Source: Desulfomarina profundi
GTDB taxonomy: Bacteria; Desulfobacterota; Desulfobulbia; Desulfobulbales; Desulfocapsaceae
DNA: 64,000 bases
Direction: 5' to 3'
Assembly: GCF_019703855.1 (NCBI RefSeq)
Contig: NZ_AP024086.1
Coordinates: 3,368,501-3,432,500, forward strand
In this document: positions 18,593 through 29,571 of the stretch, one piece after another
How positions within the stretch are numbered: position 1 is the stretch's first letter
How the letters are laid out: every line of letters starts with the position of its first letter
Made by a program: the position numbers and the translations under genes
The notes under the pieces: generated by a model
The model's database searches: none
What the model was told of the DNA's origin: nothing
Seen by the model: the letters and a program-made list of their open reading frames with translations, nothing else

Positions 18593-20116
18593 ATGAAAAC
18601 AATCGTTTTCGATCTGGTTATTATCGGTGGCGGCATAAACGGTTGTGGCATTGCCAGGGACGCTGCCGGACGTGGCCTGTCCGTCTTCCTCTGTGAAAAA
18701 AACGATCTTGCCTCGGGCACCTCTTCGGCAAGTACCAAATTAATTCATGGCGGACTGCGCTATCTGGAGTATTATGAGTTTCGCCTTGTGAAAGAAGCGT
18801 TGCGGGAACGGGAAATACTGCTCACCCATGCGCCACATATCGTCTGGCCCCTTCGTTTCATCCTCCCCCATCACAAAGGATTGCGCCCATCATGGCTGAT
18901 CCGACTGGGGCTGTTTCTCTATGATCACATGGGACACAGGAAGTTACTGCCACCCACTTCCACCGTCAACCTGGCCACCGATGAGGCTGGTATCGTACTT
19001 AAAAAAAATTACAGGAAAGGGTTTGAATATTCTGACTGCAGGGTTCTGGATTCACGCCTGACAATCCTCAATGCCCTTGACGCGGCCGATCTTGGTGCCG
19101 AAATCCATACCGGAACTTCCTTTGTTTCCGCAAAGCGAGTGGAAGACACCTGGCATATTGAGCTGTTCAACAGCAACAGGAAAGAAAAACAGATAATACG
19201 ATCAAAAGTGCTGATCAATGCTACAGGTCCCTGGCTTGATTCCGTGCTGGACACACTGCCCCACAGCGAAAATGGAGAGCATATCCGCATGGTCAAGGGA
19301 AGCCATATTGTTGTGAAAAGCCTGTTCAACCATGACCGCGCTTATATTTTCCAGAATGATGACGGACGTATTATCTTTGCCATCCCGTACGAAGACAGGT
19401 TCACCCTGATCGGAACCACTGATGTGGACTACCACGGAAACCCCGACGATGTGGAGATATCCCCGGAAGAGATCCGATATCTCTGTGAATCGGCGGGAGA
19501 ATACTTCACAACTCCCATCACTCCAGAGGATATCGTCTCCTCTTTTTCCGGTATCCGTCCACTGTTTGATGATGGAAGGAATGAGGCAAAAGCAGCCACC
19601 CGTGATTATGTACTCAAGCTGGACGCCCCAGACAACAGGACTCCACTGCTTTCCATCTACGGAGGAAAAATAACAACATACCGGAAACTGGCTGAATCGG
19701 TATTGAAAAAACTGGAACCTTTTCTGCCCCCGATGAAACAGCCCTGGACAGCAACAGCAGATCTACCGGGTGGCAATTTCCCTCCCGATGGATTCATGGA
19801 AGAGGTGCGTAAACTGCTGGCAACCTGCCCGGATCTTTCCAGAGAAACGGCAACAAGGCTCATGAGGACTTATGGCACCCTCGCAAAAAACATGTGCAGA
19901 AACCTTGCAAATGAAGCGACTTTCGGCCCCCACTTCGGCCATGGACTGTACGGTTTTGAAGTTGATTATCTCATTGACCGTGAATGGGCAAGGAGTGCTG
20001 AAGATATTTTATGGCGGCGTACCCGTCTCGGTCTCCTGTTCAGCCCGGCAGAAACGAAGCTGCTTGACGAATATATAAGAACACACTCACCAAAGGAAGA
20101 GATTTATGCAACTTGA
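18593..20116 (+). CDS. glpD: FAD-dependent glycerol-3-phosphate dehydrogenase GlpD
   Basis: A 507-residue membrane-peripheral flavoenzyme oxidising sn-glycerol-3-phosphate to DHAP and passing electrons to quinone. It has the FAD-binding VIIGGGINGCGIARDAAGRG (residues 10-29), SSASTKLIHGGLRYLEYYEF, GTTDVDYHGNPDDVE and SGIRPLFDDG, all typical of GlpD. Length agrees with E. coli GlpD (501). Shine-Dalgarno GAGGG precedes the ATG. Its stop overlaps the glpS start by 11 bp, so dehydrogenase and transporter are coupled. A second, GlpAB-type dehydrogenase is encoded at 27994-30858. Confidence 0.96.
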   Translation: MKTIVFDLVIIGGGINGCGIARDAAGRGLSVFLCEKNDLASGTSSASTKLIHGGLRYLEYYEFRLVKEALREREILLTHAPHIVWPLRFILPHHKGLRPSWLIRLGLFLYDHMGHRKLLPPTSTVNLATDEAGIVLKKNYRKGFEYSDCRVLDSRLTILNALDAADLGAEIHTGTSFVSAKRVEDTWHIELFNSNRKEKQIIRSKVLINATGPWLDSVLDTLPHSENGEHIRMVKGSHIVVKSLFNHDRAYIFQNDDGRIIFAIPYEDRFTLIGTTDVDYHGNPDDVEISPEEIRYLCESAGEYFTTPITPEDIVSSFSGIRPLFDDGRNEAKAATRDYVLKLDAPDNRTPLLSIYGGKITTYRKLAESVLKKLEPFLPPMKQPWTATADLPGGNFPPDGFMEEVRKLLATCPDLSRETATRLMRTYGTLAKNMCRNLANEATFGPHFGHGLYGFEVDYLIDREWARSAEDILWRRTRLGLLFSPAETKLLDEYIRTHSPKEEIYAT

Positions 20117-21200
20117 GTTACAGAATATTTCCAAAAAGGTCGGAAACGAATTTCATATTTCCGATGTTTCTCTCACCTTTAACGCCGGGACACTCAATAT
20201 TCTTCTGGGCCCGACTCTTTCAGGCAAGACCTCCCTCATGCGCCTTATGGCCGGTCTTGACCAGCCCAGTTCCGGCCGTATCCTTGTGAAAGGTCAGGAT
20301 GTCACCGGTGTTGCCGTACAGAAGCGCAATGTAGCCATGGTCTATCAACAGTTTATCAACTACCCCAATCTCACCGTTTATGAAAATATAGCGTCCCCTT
20401 TGCGGATAGCGAAAACCGAACAGAAGCGTATTGAAGAAAAGGTGCAGAAAGTCGCAAAACTGTTAAAACTGGAAGACATGCTCAGTCGCAGTCCACAGGA
20501 ACTTTCGGGGGGCCAACAGCAGCGAACGGCACTGGCTCGGGCTCTTGTGAAAGGTGCGGAACTCGTACTGCTGGATGAACCACTGGCCAACCTCGATTAT
20601 AAATTGAGGGAAGAGCTGCGCGAAGAACTGCCACTTATTTTTGCTGAAACAGGGTCAATTTTCGTCTACGCCACAACGGAACCCTCCGAAGCCCTGCTCC
20701 TGGGCGGCAATACCGCCACGCTCCACGAGGGAAGGGTAACCCAGTTCGGGAAAACCCTGGAGGTCTTCAACAGGCCTGGGAATCTTGTCACAGCGAAGAC
20801 CATTTCCGATCCTCCCCTGAACTGTCTGCCGGTAACCAAGCTCAACAACACTATGCTTTATAAAAGCCATGTGGAGATTCCCCTTATCGACAAGCTGCCG
20901 CAACTCCCGGATGACGACTATACCATCGCCTTCAGACCTCACCACCTCTTTCTGAAAAAGAACCCGGCAGCAGCAGATATGATTCAGGTCAGAGCCAAGG
21001 TTGTTGTGGCCGAGATTACCGGATCCGAATCCTATATCCATATAGATGTAGCCGGAGTCCGCTGGGTTGTCCTGACCAAGGGAATTCATAATTTTGATGT
21101 CCATGATACCATTGAGGTCTTTCTTGATCCGGCAACATTTTATGTCTTTGACAGAAACGAACAACTTGTAGTTACTCCGGAAAAACTTCCGTTAGCATAG
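20106..21200 (+). CDS. glpS: Glycerol ABC transporter ATP-binding protein GlpS
   Basis: A 364-residue ATPase of the UgpC/MalK class. The order is Walker A LGPTLSGKTSLM, signature LSGGQQQRTALARAL, Walker B LVLLDEPLANLD, then a C-terminal TOBE-like domain. The usual switch histidine (VTHD) is replaced by ATTEP, so the H-loop is lost, while the signature motif is intact. In GlpT the reverse holds, so the pair should form one good and one poor ATP site. It is part of the glpSTPQV glycerol uptake system described in Rhizobium. An AGGAAGAG ribosome site lies inside the end of glpD. Confidence 0.92.
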   Translation: MQLELQNISKKVGNEFHISDVSLTFNAGTLNILLGPTLSGKTSLMRLMAGLDQPSSGRILVKGQDVTGVAVQKRNVAMVYQQFINYPNLTVYENIASPLRIAKTEQKRIEEKVQKVAKLLKLEDMLSRSPQELSGGQQQRTALARALVKGAELVLLDEPLANLDYKLREELREELPLIFAETGSIFVYATTEPSEALLLGGNTATLHEGRVTQFGKTLEVFNRPGNLVTAKTISDPPLNCLPVTKLNNTMLYKSHVEIPLIDKLPQLPDDDYTIAFRPHHLFLKKNPAAADMIQVRAKVVVAEITGSESYIHIDVAGVRWVVLTKGIHNFDVHDTIEVFLDPATFYVFDRNEQLVVTPEKLPLA

Positions 21201-21212
21201 AAGGAGATTGTC

Positions 21213-22304
21213 ATGGCCAGCATAACCCTGAAAGATATTGCCCATTCCTATACGGGTGAATCGGAAAACCCCGATGATTTCGCCCTGAAAAAACTCAATC
21301 TCACCTGGCGGGATGGTGGAGCATATGCCCTTCTCGGACCTTCCGGTTGCGGAAAAACAACCCTGCTGAATATCATCTCCGGCCTGCTCACCCCAACACG
21401 GGGCCAGGTTCTCTTTAATGACAAGGATGTTACCGGACTACCAACACAGGAAAGAAATATTGCCCAGATTTTCCAGTTTCCCGTCATCTACGATACCATG
21501 ACGGTTTTTGAAAACCTGGCCTTTCCACTGAAGAACCGAGGTCGAAAAAAAACGGAAATAGAACCCAGAGTCATTGAGCTGGCAACAATGCTGGGCCTTG
21601 AAAACGAACTGCATACCAAGGCCCAGCATCTGACTGCCGATGCCAAACAGAAAATTTCTCTGGGCCGGGGCCTTATCCGCAAGAGCGTCAACGCCATTCT
21701 CTTTGATGAACCGTTGACAGTCATTGACCCACAGCTCAAATGGGAACTCCGCTCCCAGTTGAAATTCCTTCATAAACAGTTTGCCTTCACCATGATCTAC
21801 GTCACCCATGATCAGACGGAAGCCCTGACCTTTGCGGACGAGGTAATCGTCATGTATGAAGGCGAAATTGTTCAGGTCGGTACTCCGGAGGCTCTTTTTG
21901 AGCGCCCGGAACACACATTTGTCGGCTACTTCATCGGTTCCCCGGGTATGAATATCCTGCCCTGCAAGCTCCAGGAAAAAAACAACATCCAGGTCGAGGG
22001 ACAGACTATTACTCTTGATAAAAAATACGCCCGTATCGATCCCACGGCCAAAATAGAACTGGGTATCAGACCTGAATATCTCGACCTGGCTCCGCCGGGG
22101 AAGGGCGGGTTGCCTGCCAGAATTCTGAGGGTAGACGATATCGGTCGACATAAGATTGTCCGGGTTGCCCTGGGAAGCAGAGAACTCAACGTTGTGGTTT
22201 CCGAGCTTACCGGCATGACAGGAGATGAAACCAGCCTCCTTGTCGACACCAGTCATGCAAACCTGTACATCAACGACCATCTCATTTCAGGAGAAGAACT
22301 GTGA
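21213..22304 (+). CDS. glpT: Glycerol ABC transporter ATP-binding protein GlpT
   Basis: A 363-residue ATPase paralogous to GlpS. Walker A GPSGCGKTTLL, Q-loop IFQFPVIYD, Walker B AILFDEPLTVID and the switch region VTHDQTEALTFAD are intact. The ABC signature is degenerate: LTADAKQKISL in place of LSGGQ. The C-terminal regulatory domain is of the MalK type. It follows glpS by 12 bp with a strong AAGGAG. Its stop overlaps the glpP GTG start. 'GlpT' here is the ABC subunit of GlpSTPQV, not the E. coli glycerol-3-phosphate antiporter of the same name. Confidence 0.92.
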   Translation: MASITLKDIAHSYTGESENPDDFALKKLNLTWRDGGAYALLGPSGCGKTTLLNIISGLLTPTRGQVLFNDKDVTGLPTQERNIAQIFQFPVIYDTMTVFENLAFPLKNRGRKKTEIEPRVIELATMLGLENELHTKAQHLTADAKQKISLGRGLIRKSVNAILFDEPLTVIDPQLKWELRSQLKFLHKQFAFTMIYVTHDQTEALTFADEVIVMYEGEIVQVGTPEALFERPEHTFVGYFIGSPGMNILPCKLQEKNNIQVEGQTITLDKKYARIDPTAKIELGIRPEYLDLAPPGKGGLPARILRVDDIGRHKIVRVALGSRELNVVVSELTGMTGDETSLLVDTSHANLYINDHLISGEEL

Positions 22305-23185
22305 TAGAAAAACAAGTCAACCAGAAGGCATGGTTCATGGTGCTGCCTGTCTTTCTGCTGGTCGCTTTCAGTGCCATTATCCCATTGATGACCGTGGTCA
22401 ATTATTCGGTCCAGGACACCTTCGGCAACAACCAGTTTTTCTGGGTCGGTATGGACTGGTTCCGCGATCTGATTCATTCGGAGCGTTTTCACGATGCCTT
22501 TCTGCGCCAGCTGCTCTTTTCCGGCATAATTCTGCTGATCGAAATCCCCCTGGGAATCAGTATTGCCCTGGCCATGCCGAAAAAAGGCTGGGGTGTTCCT
22601 GTCTGTCTGATCGCCATGGCCCTGCCACTTCTGATCCCCTGGAATGTCGTTGGTACCATCTGGCAGATTTTCGGCCGTGTGGATATAGGCCTTCTCGGCC
22701 ACAGCCTCGACTCCCTGGGCGTTGACTACAACTATACCCAGGATCCACTTGCCGCCTGGGTTACTATTATTGTCATGGATGTCTGGCACTGGACCAGTCT
22801 TGTCGTTCTCCTCTGTTACGCAGGTCTCTGCTCCATCCCGGATGCTTATTACCAGGCGGCCCAGATTGACGGAGCGTCCCGCTTTTCGGTCTTTCGCTAT
22901 ATCCAGCTTCCCAAGATGCAGAGGGTTCTGTTGATTGCTGTCCTCCTGCGCTTCATGGACAGCTTTATGATCTACACTGAGCCCTTTGTCATTACCGGCG
23001 GCGGCCCCGGCAACTCCACAACCTTCATGTCCATTGATCTTGTAAAAATGGCCATCGGTCAATTTGATCTCGGCCCTGCCGCGGCCATGTCTCTTATCTA
23101 TTTTTTAGTAATTCTTCTGCTTTCCTGGGTGTTCTATACGGTGATGAGTAACATCGGAGAAGAAAGTTCAAACGGAGGTTCCTGA
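22301..23185 (+). CDS. glpP: Glycerol ABC transporter permease GlpP
   Basis: A 294-residue inner-membrane permease of the MalF type. It has about six transmembrane helices, and the coupling-helix EAA motif reads YYQAAQIDGASRFSVFRYIQLPKM. It starts with GTG at 22301, overlapping the glpT stop. It pairs with GlpQ to form the glycerol channel energised by GlpS/GlpT. WMGT-like loops and the 'FVITGGGPGNSTTF' stretch near the C terminus are typical of carbohydrate permeases. Confidence 0.93.
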   Translation: MIEKQVNQKAWFMVLPVFLLVAFSAIIPLMTVVNYSVQDTFGNNQFFWVGMDWFRDLIHSERFHDAFLRQLLFSGIILLIEIPLGISIALAMPKKGWGVPVCLIAMALPLLIPWNVVGTIWQIFGRVDIGLLGHSLDSLGVDYNYTQDPLAAWVTIIVMDVWHWTSLVVLLCYAGLCSIPDAYYQAAQIDGASRFSVFRYIQLPKMQRVLLIAVLLRFMDSFMIYTEPFVITGGGPGNSTTFMSIDLVKMAIGQFDLGPAAAMSLIYFLVILLLSWVFYTVMSNIGEESSNGGS

Positions 23186-23186
23186 T

Positions 23187-23984
23187 ATGCGCTGGAAATG
23201 GCTGATACCCGTAGTTTATATTCTTTTTCTGCTCCTGCCCATCTACTGGCTGGTCAATATGAGCCTGAAAACCAATGAAGAAATTCTCTCGGTCTTCAGC
23301 CTCTGGCCACAGAACCTGACCTTTGCCAATTACCGGGTTATCTTTACCGACGCGTCCTGGTATTCAGGCTATATCAATTCGATGATCTATGTTTCCATCA
23401 ATGTGGTCATCTCCGTCTGCTTTGCTCTGCCGGCAGCTTACGCCTTTTCCCGCTACAGTTTCGTGGGCGACAAACACCTTTTTTTCTGGCTGCTCTCCAA
23501 CCGGATGGCACCACCGGCGGTTTTTGCCCTGCCCTTTTTTCAACTCTACTCGTCCATCGGCCTCTTTGATACTCATATCGCGGTGGCCCTGGCCCATTGT
23601 CTCTTCAACCTGCCCCTTTCCGTCTGGATTCTGGAAGGGTTTATGTCGGGAATTCCAAAGGAAATTGATGAAACGGCCTTTGTGGACGGTTATTCATGGC
23701 CCAGGTTTTTCATTAAGATTTTCATCCCCAATATTGCTTCCGGTATTGGTGTCACTGCCTTTTTCTGCTTTATGTTTTCCTGGGTGGAGCTGCTGCTGGC
23801 CAGAACCCTTACGGCCGTCAATGCCAAACCTATTTCGGCTATCATGACCCGTACTGTTTCCGCATCGGGACTTGACTGGGGTGTTCTCGCCGCAGCCGGC
23901 GTCCTCACTATCCTGCCGGGTGCGCTGGTTATCTGGTTTGTACGTAACCATATTGCCAAGGGTTTCGCCCTTGGACGAGTTTAA
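23187..23984 (+). CDS. glpQ: Glycerol ABC transporter permease GlpQ
   Basis: A 265-residue MalG-type permease with six hydrophobic helices. The coupling motif, KEIDETAFVDGYSWPRFFIKIFIP, binds the nucleotide-binding subunits. The ATG directly follows the glpP stop (TGATATG) and has GGAGG upstream. It belongs to the glpSTPQV operon and should not be confused with the phosphodiesterase also called GlpQ. Confidence 0.93.
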   Translation: MRWKWLIPVVYILFLLLPIYWLVNMSLKTNEEILSVFSLWPQNLTFANYRVIFTDASWYSGYINSMIYVSINVVISVCFALPAAYAFSRYSFVGDKHLFFWLLSNRMAPPAVFALPFFQLYSSIGLFDTHIAVALAHCLFNLPLSVWILEGFMSGIPKEIDETAFVDGYSWPRFFIKIFIPNIASGIGVTAFFCFMFSWVELLLARTLTAVNAKPISAIMTRTVSASGLDWGVLAAAGVLTILPGALVIWFVRNHIAKGFALGRV

Positions 23985-23999
23985 GAGAGGGGGAATACA

Positions 24000-24281
24000 A
24001 TGAATCTCAACTGGATGGCCTGGACCAAACCAACTGCCGCTTTTTTTATAATAATATTCTGCCTGCTCGTAGCCATGACTATCTGGGAAATTAAAAGTCC
24101 CGGTGGTGCGCCCAGAGTCGGCATTCTCAGGTTTGAAACCACACGGGGAGACCGGCTCTTTGTATCACTGCTCGGTTCCGCTTTTATCCATATATTCTGG
24201 CTGGCCTTTTTCAGTGCCAGCCTCTGGTGGGGATTTGCAATAGCCTGTGTGTACGCAATTTGTGTTTTTTTATGGGTATAA
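24000..24281 (+). CDS. DUF2160 small membrane protein of the glycerol transporter
   Basis: A 93-residue protein with three hydrophobic segments. The central GDRLFVSLLGSAFIHIFWLAFF and the preceding KSPGG ... PRVGILRFETTRGD are the family's characteristic sequence. DUF2160 proteins are encoded between permease and binding-protein genes of GlpSTPQV-type systems and are thought to be accessory membrane subunits, though no function has been assigned as far as I know. It has a good AGAGGGGG ribosome site and lies 15 bp after glpQ. Confidence 0.9.
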   Translation: MNLNWMAWTKPTAAFFIIIFCLLVAMTIWEIKSPGGAPRVGILRFETTRGDRLFVSLLGSAFIHIFWLAFFSASLWWGFAIACVYAICVFLWV

Positions 24282-24400
24282 CGCCTGTATTTTTTCCAGT
24301 TCCGTCCCGGACTGATTCCGCCGGCGGAATAATCGTACCTGAATCCTGTACTTTTTTATGCCTCGTATTCCTGAGAGGCAAGCAAAGACGCCGAATTTGC

Positions 24401-24420
24401 CAATTGCGGGATTGAGGTAA
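24401..24420 (+). repeat. Short dispersed repeat, GCGGGATTGAGGTA variant
   Basis: CAATTGCGGGATTGAGGTAA in the 165-bp gap before glpV. It shares the GG(G)ATTGAGGT core with the copies at 911 and 16087. Confidence 0.4.
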
Positions 24421-24446
24421 ACGTAAAACAACAGAGGAGGAAATCG

Positions 24447-26168
<1,722 letters not shown>

Positions 26169-26190
26169 ATAATTCATTTATCTTCGGCCT

Positions 26191-26222
26191 GTGCGGTTCC
26201 CTCTCTTCAGGGGGAGCCGCAT
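26191..26222 (+). terminator. Stem-loop between glpV and glpK
   Basis: TGCGGTTCCC (26192-26201) can pair with the complementary GGGGAGCCGCA (26211-26221). There is no T-run after the stem, so it is more likely an mRNA-stabilising or attenuating hairpin after the binding-protein gene than a full terminator. Confidence 0.5.
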
Positions 26223-26249
26223 TCCATTCCTTCTTCCGGGAGAATTATC

Positions 26250-27740
26250 ATGTCAGCACATATCCTCGCCATAGATCAGGGAACCACTTCAAGCAGGGCG
26301 ATTATTTTCAATGATAAGCTTGAAACAGCAGGACTTGCCCAAGAAGAGTTTGAACAGTTTTTTCCCCGGTCCGGCTGGGTCGAGCATGACCCGGAAGAAA
26401 TATGGAGTACTACTCTCGCCACTTGCCGACAGGCACTTGAAAATGCAGACCTTTCCGCCACAGATATTGCGGCAATAGGTATTACCAACCAGCGGGAAAC
26501 TACCATTGTCTGGGAACGGGAGACAGGGAAACCAATCCACCGCGCCATTGTCTGGCAGGACAGAAGAACGGCCGATTTCTGTAGAAAGCTCCGTGATTCC
26601 GGACATGAACCAATGGTTACCAGGAAAACCGGACTCCTCCTGGACGCTTATTTTTCCGGAACAAAAATCAACTGGATCCTTGAAAACATCCCCGGTGCCA
26701 GGCGGATGGCAAATGAAGGAAGGCTGGCCTTCGGTACTGTAGACACCTTTCTGCTCTGGAGGCTGACAGAGGGCAGAGTCCATGCGACGGATGCCACCAA
26801 TGCCTCCCGCACCATGCTGTACAATATCCACGACAACTGCTGGGATACAGAACTGCTTCAGCTCTTTGATATCCCCGATTCAATGCTGCCGAAAGTCAAA
26901 AACTGTTCCGACGACTTTGGTATGTGCGCACCCGCACTTTTAGGTTCTTCCATTCCAGTACGGGGAATTGCGGGGGATCAGCAGGCTGCCCTGGTAGGCC
27001 AGGCCTGTTTTCAACCAGGCATGATTAAATCAACTTACGGCACTGGATGTTTTATTGTTCTCAATACAGGAGAGCAGGCGGTCAGTTCAGGCAACAAATT
27101 GCTCACCACCATTGGTTACAGACTGGGTGACAAAACGACCTACGCTCTTGAAGGTTCCATCTTTGTCGCCGGAGCTGCAGTTCAATGGATGAGGGATGCC
27201 ATGGGCCTGATAGAAACCGCCTCTGAAACAGGTAAACTCGCACGGGAAGCTGATATTAACCAGGATGTTTACCTCGTGCCCGCCTTTACCGGTCTTGGAG
27301 CACCTCACTGGGATCCGGATGCAAGGGGTGCGATTTTCGGTATCACCCGTGCCACCGGCCCTGCGGAACTGTCCCGGGCTGCCCTGGAATCAGTCTGTTA
27401 CCAGACCAGAGACCTTCTTGAAGCGATGGCGGGAGACTGGAACGGTATGAAAACAACCGTACTCCGGGTAGATGGCGGCATGGTAGCTTCCAATTATACC
27501 ATGCAATTCCTGGCTGATATCCTCAGTGCACCGGTTGATCGACCATCAATTCTCGAAACAACGGCGGTCGGTGCCGCCTACCTTGCCGGACTCCATGAAT
27601 CCATCTTTCCTGACCCGTCTGAATTCGCTGCGACATGGAAGCAGGACAAACGATTTGAACCATCCCTTGATGGAGAGATACGGGAAAGAAAATACAGTGG
27701 CTGGAAAGATGCTGTCTCCAGGACATTGACCAGGCCATAG
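26250..27740 (+). CDS. glpK: Glycerol kinase
   Basis: A 496-residue FGGY kinase that phosphorylates glycerol to sn-glycerol-3-phosphate. Diagnostic are the N-terminal ATP motif [38 protein letters not shown]-like [22 protein letters not shown], and the FGGY-type C-terminal motif [20 protein letters not shown]. Length equals E. coli GlpK (502). It lies 82 bp after glpV, in the glycerol operon. It links uptake (GlpSTPQV) to oxidation (GlpD, GlpAB). Confidence 0.97.
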   Translation: MSAHILAIDQGTTSSRAIIFNDKLETAGLAQEEFEQFFPRSGWVEHDPEEIWSTTLATCRQALENADLSATDIAAIGITNQRETTIVWERETGKPIHRAIVWQDRRTADFCRKLRDSGHEPMVTRKTGLLLDAYFSGTKINWILENIPGARRMANEGRLAFGTVDTFLLWRLTEGRVHATDATNASRTMLYNIHDNCWDTELLQLFDIPDSMLPKVKNCSDDFGMCAPALLGSSIPVRGIAGDQQAALVGQACFQPGMIKSTYGTGCFIVLNTGEQAVSSGNKLLTTIGYRLGDKTTYALEGSIFVAGAAVQWMRDAMGLIETASETGKLAREADINQDVYLVPAFTGLGAPHWDPDARGAIFGITRATGPAELSRAALESVCYQTRDLLEAMAGDWNGMKTTVLRVDGGMVASNYTMQFLADILSAPVDRPSILETTAVGAAYLAGLHESIFPDPSEFAATWKQDKRFEPSLDGEIRERKYSGWKDAVSRTLTRP

Positions 27741-27792
27741 CCCACATTTCCTGTTGTCCTACGCGCTTAAATTTCGATTAACAGACTAAATA

Positions 27793-27826
27793 CTTTCATG
27801 TGAAATTTATTTTATTTTCACTTGAA
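27793..27826. promoter_or_regulatory. Tandem candidate GlpR operators before glpA
   Basis: CTTTCATGTGAAA (27793-27805, an almost perfect palindrome) is followed by ATTTTCACTTGAA (27814-27826). The two centres are about 21 bp apart, two helical turns. The second is identical to the site before glpD, linking glpAB to the same repressor. Confidence 0.6.
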
Positions 27827-27993
27827 CTATTTCTGGACGCTGTTTATATACATATAGACTTTTTTTACGGTGAAAGTTGGAATCAATAGCCAGGAGGCTG
27901 TCCGGAAACAGGAACTATCTTTCCGGATTCTTTTAAAACGGCCAAAATCCGATAAAAGGTCATTTCTTGACAGACACAAACAAGGAACCCGGA

Positions 27994-29571
27994 ATGCACA
28001 TTGAAACAGAAGTGCTGATAATCGGTGGCGGTGTGACCGGCACCGGAGTCATGCGCGACCTCGCTTTGCGCGGTATCAACTGCTGCCTGATCGACAGAGC
28101 TGACCTCTGCTCGGGTGCCTCTGGAGGCAACCATGGGCTGCTCCACTCCGGCTGCCGATATGTCTCAAATGATCTCCATTCCGCCATGGAATGCAGAAAG
28201 GAAAGTGCGATTCTCAAAACAATCGTCCCCCAATGCATTGAAGACACCGGTGGACTCTTCGTGGCAGTTAAGGGTGATGATCTTCTTTTTGCGGAAAAAT
28301 TCCCTGAATATTGTGAGACTGCTTCCATTCTCTGCGAGTCTCTCACGCCGCGCCAAGCCCGGGAACTCGAACCATTATTAAGCAAAGATATTATTCAGGC
28401 TTTCAGGGTACCTGACGCCACCATCGACCCCTTTCGTCTTGCCCTTCTGAATGTCGCTGATGCCGGCCGCAACAGTGATAGCAGCTATTACCCCCACACG
28501 GAACTACTCAACTTTTCTCTCGAGAAAGGCACAATAACAACAGCAGTCTGTCGAGATAATAAAACGGGTAAGAAGACAACTATTCACGCAAAACAATTTA
28601 TCAATGCGGGTGGGGCCTGGGCCATGGAAATAGCCTGTCTTGCCGGCTGTGAAGATGTCAGCCTGCTCTATTCAAAAGGTTCGCTCCTGATCAGCCATGA
28701 CAGGTTGACCAACCACGTTATAAACCGGCTGCGCCCTCCAGGAGATGGGGATATCCTGGTCCCTGGCGGTACTGTTTCAGTACTCGGCACAACCTCTGTC
28801 CGTACTGACAACCTCAACGATATCAGACCAACAGTACCGGAAATTGACAAAAACGTCCTTGAAGGTGCGGCAATGATCCCTGCCCTTGCCACTACACGTT
28901 ATATCCGGGCCTTCTCCGGAGTTCGCCCCCTGCTGCAATCCGGTGGATCGGGAGATGACCGGGAGGCCACACGGGGATTTGCCCTTTTTGATCATGAAGG
29001 TCAGAATATATCAAACTTCTGTACCATTACCGGGGGGAAACTCACTACCTACAGGTTGATGGCTGAAAAAACAGCAGACCTTGTCGCCCGTCGTCTCAAC
29101 AACTCAACCCCCTGCAGAACCCATCTGAACCTTCTGGTAGATGATGAAAGCTGCAGATGGACAGAACCTGGTGCTTCACCCAAATACTGGTATCAGTCGA
29201 ACGACCCGGATAACATGATACTCTGCGAATGTGAAATGGTTCCCCAGTCCGCCATTGATGAGATTATCTCCGGTGCTCCAGGATATGAAAAGGAAATGAC
29301 CCTGGAAGCCATCGCTCTCAGGTCCAGGGCGGGGAAAGGACCGTGCCAGGGATCATTTTGCGGGATCCGAATAGCTTCACATCTTTACGATCGGGATTTT
29401 TATACAGACCAGACAGGTCTCACCCATATGAGGAACTTCTTTGACGAACGATTCAAGGGAACGCGCACTATTACCTGGGGCGCCCAGGCCGCACAGATGG
29501 AGCTTGCAGAAGCAATGCATTGCGGTCTACTTGGCCTGGACATGATTGATGAACCATCTGGAGAGAAGTAA
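27994..29571 (+). CDS. glpA: Anaerobic glycerol-3-phosphate dehydrogenase subunit A
   Basis: FAD- and Fe-S-containing catalytic subunit. The start at ATG 27994 has AAGGA upstream; a longer form from TTG 27967 is less likely. It is 525 residues long. The FAD loop is LIIGGGVTGTGVMRDLALRG. The C terminus carries a Bfd-like [2Fe-2S] domain with ILCECEM and GPCQGSFCG cysteines. These features separate GlpA from the aerobic GlpD encoded at 18593. glpB starts directly after the stop codon. No glpC (membrane anchor) follows; the next gene is on the other strand. Confidence 0.94.
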   Translation: MHIETEVLIIGGGVTGTGVMRDLALRGINCCLIDRADLCSGASGGNHGLLHSGCRYVSNDLHSAMECRKESAILKTIVPQCIEDTGGLFVAVKGDDLLFAEKFPEYCETASILCESLTPRQARELEPLLSKDIIQAFRVPDATIDPFRLALLNVADAGRNSDSSYYPHTELLNFSLEKGTITTAVCRDNKTGKKTTIHAKQFINAGGAWAMEIACLAGCEDVSLLYSKGSLLISHDRLTNHVINRLRPPGDGDILVPGGTVSVLGTTSVRTDNLNDIRPTVPEIDKNVLEGAAMIPALATTRYIRAFSGVRPLLQSGGSGDDREATRGFALFDHEGQNISNFCTITGGKLTTYRLMAEKTADLVARRLNNSTPCRTHLNLLVDDESCRWTEPGASPKYWYQSNDPDNMILCECEMVPQSAIDEIISGAPGYEKEMTLEAIALRSRAGKGPCQGSFCGIRIASHLYDRDFYTDQTGLTHMRNFFDERFKGTRTITWGAQAAQMELAEAMHCGLLGLDMIDEPSGEK

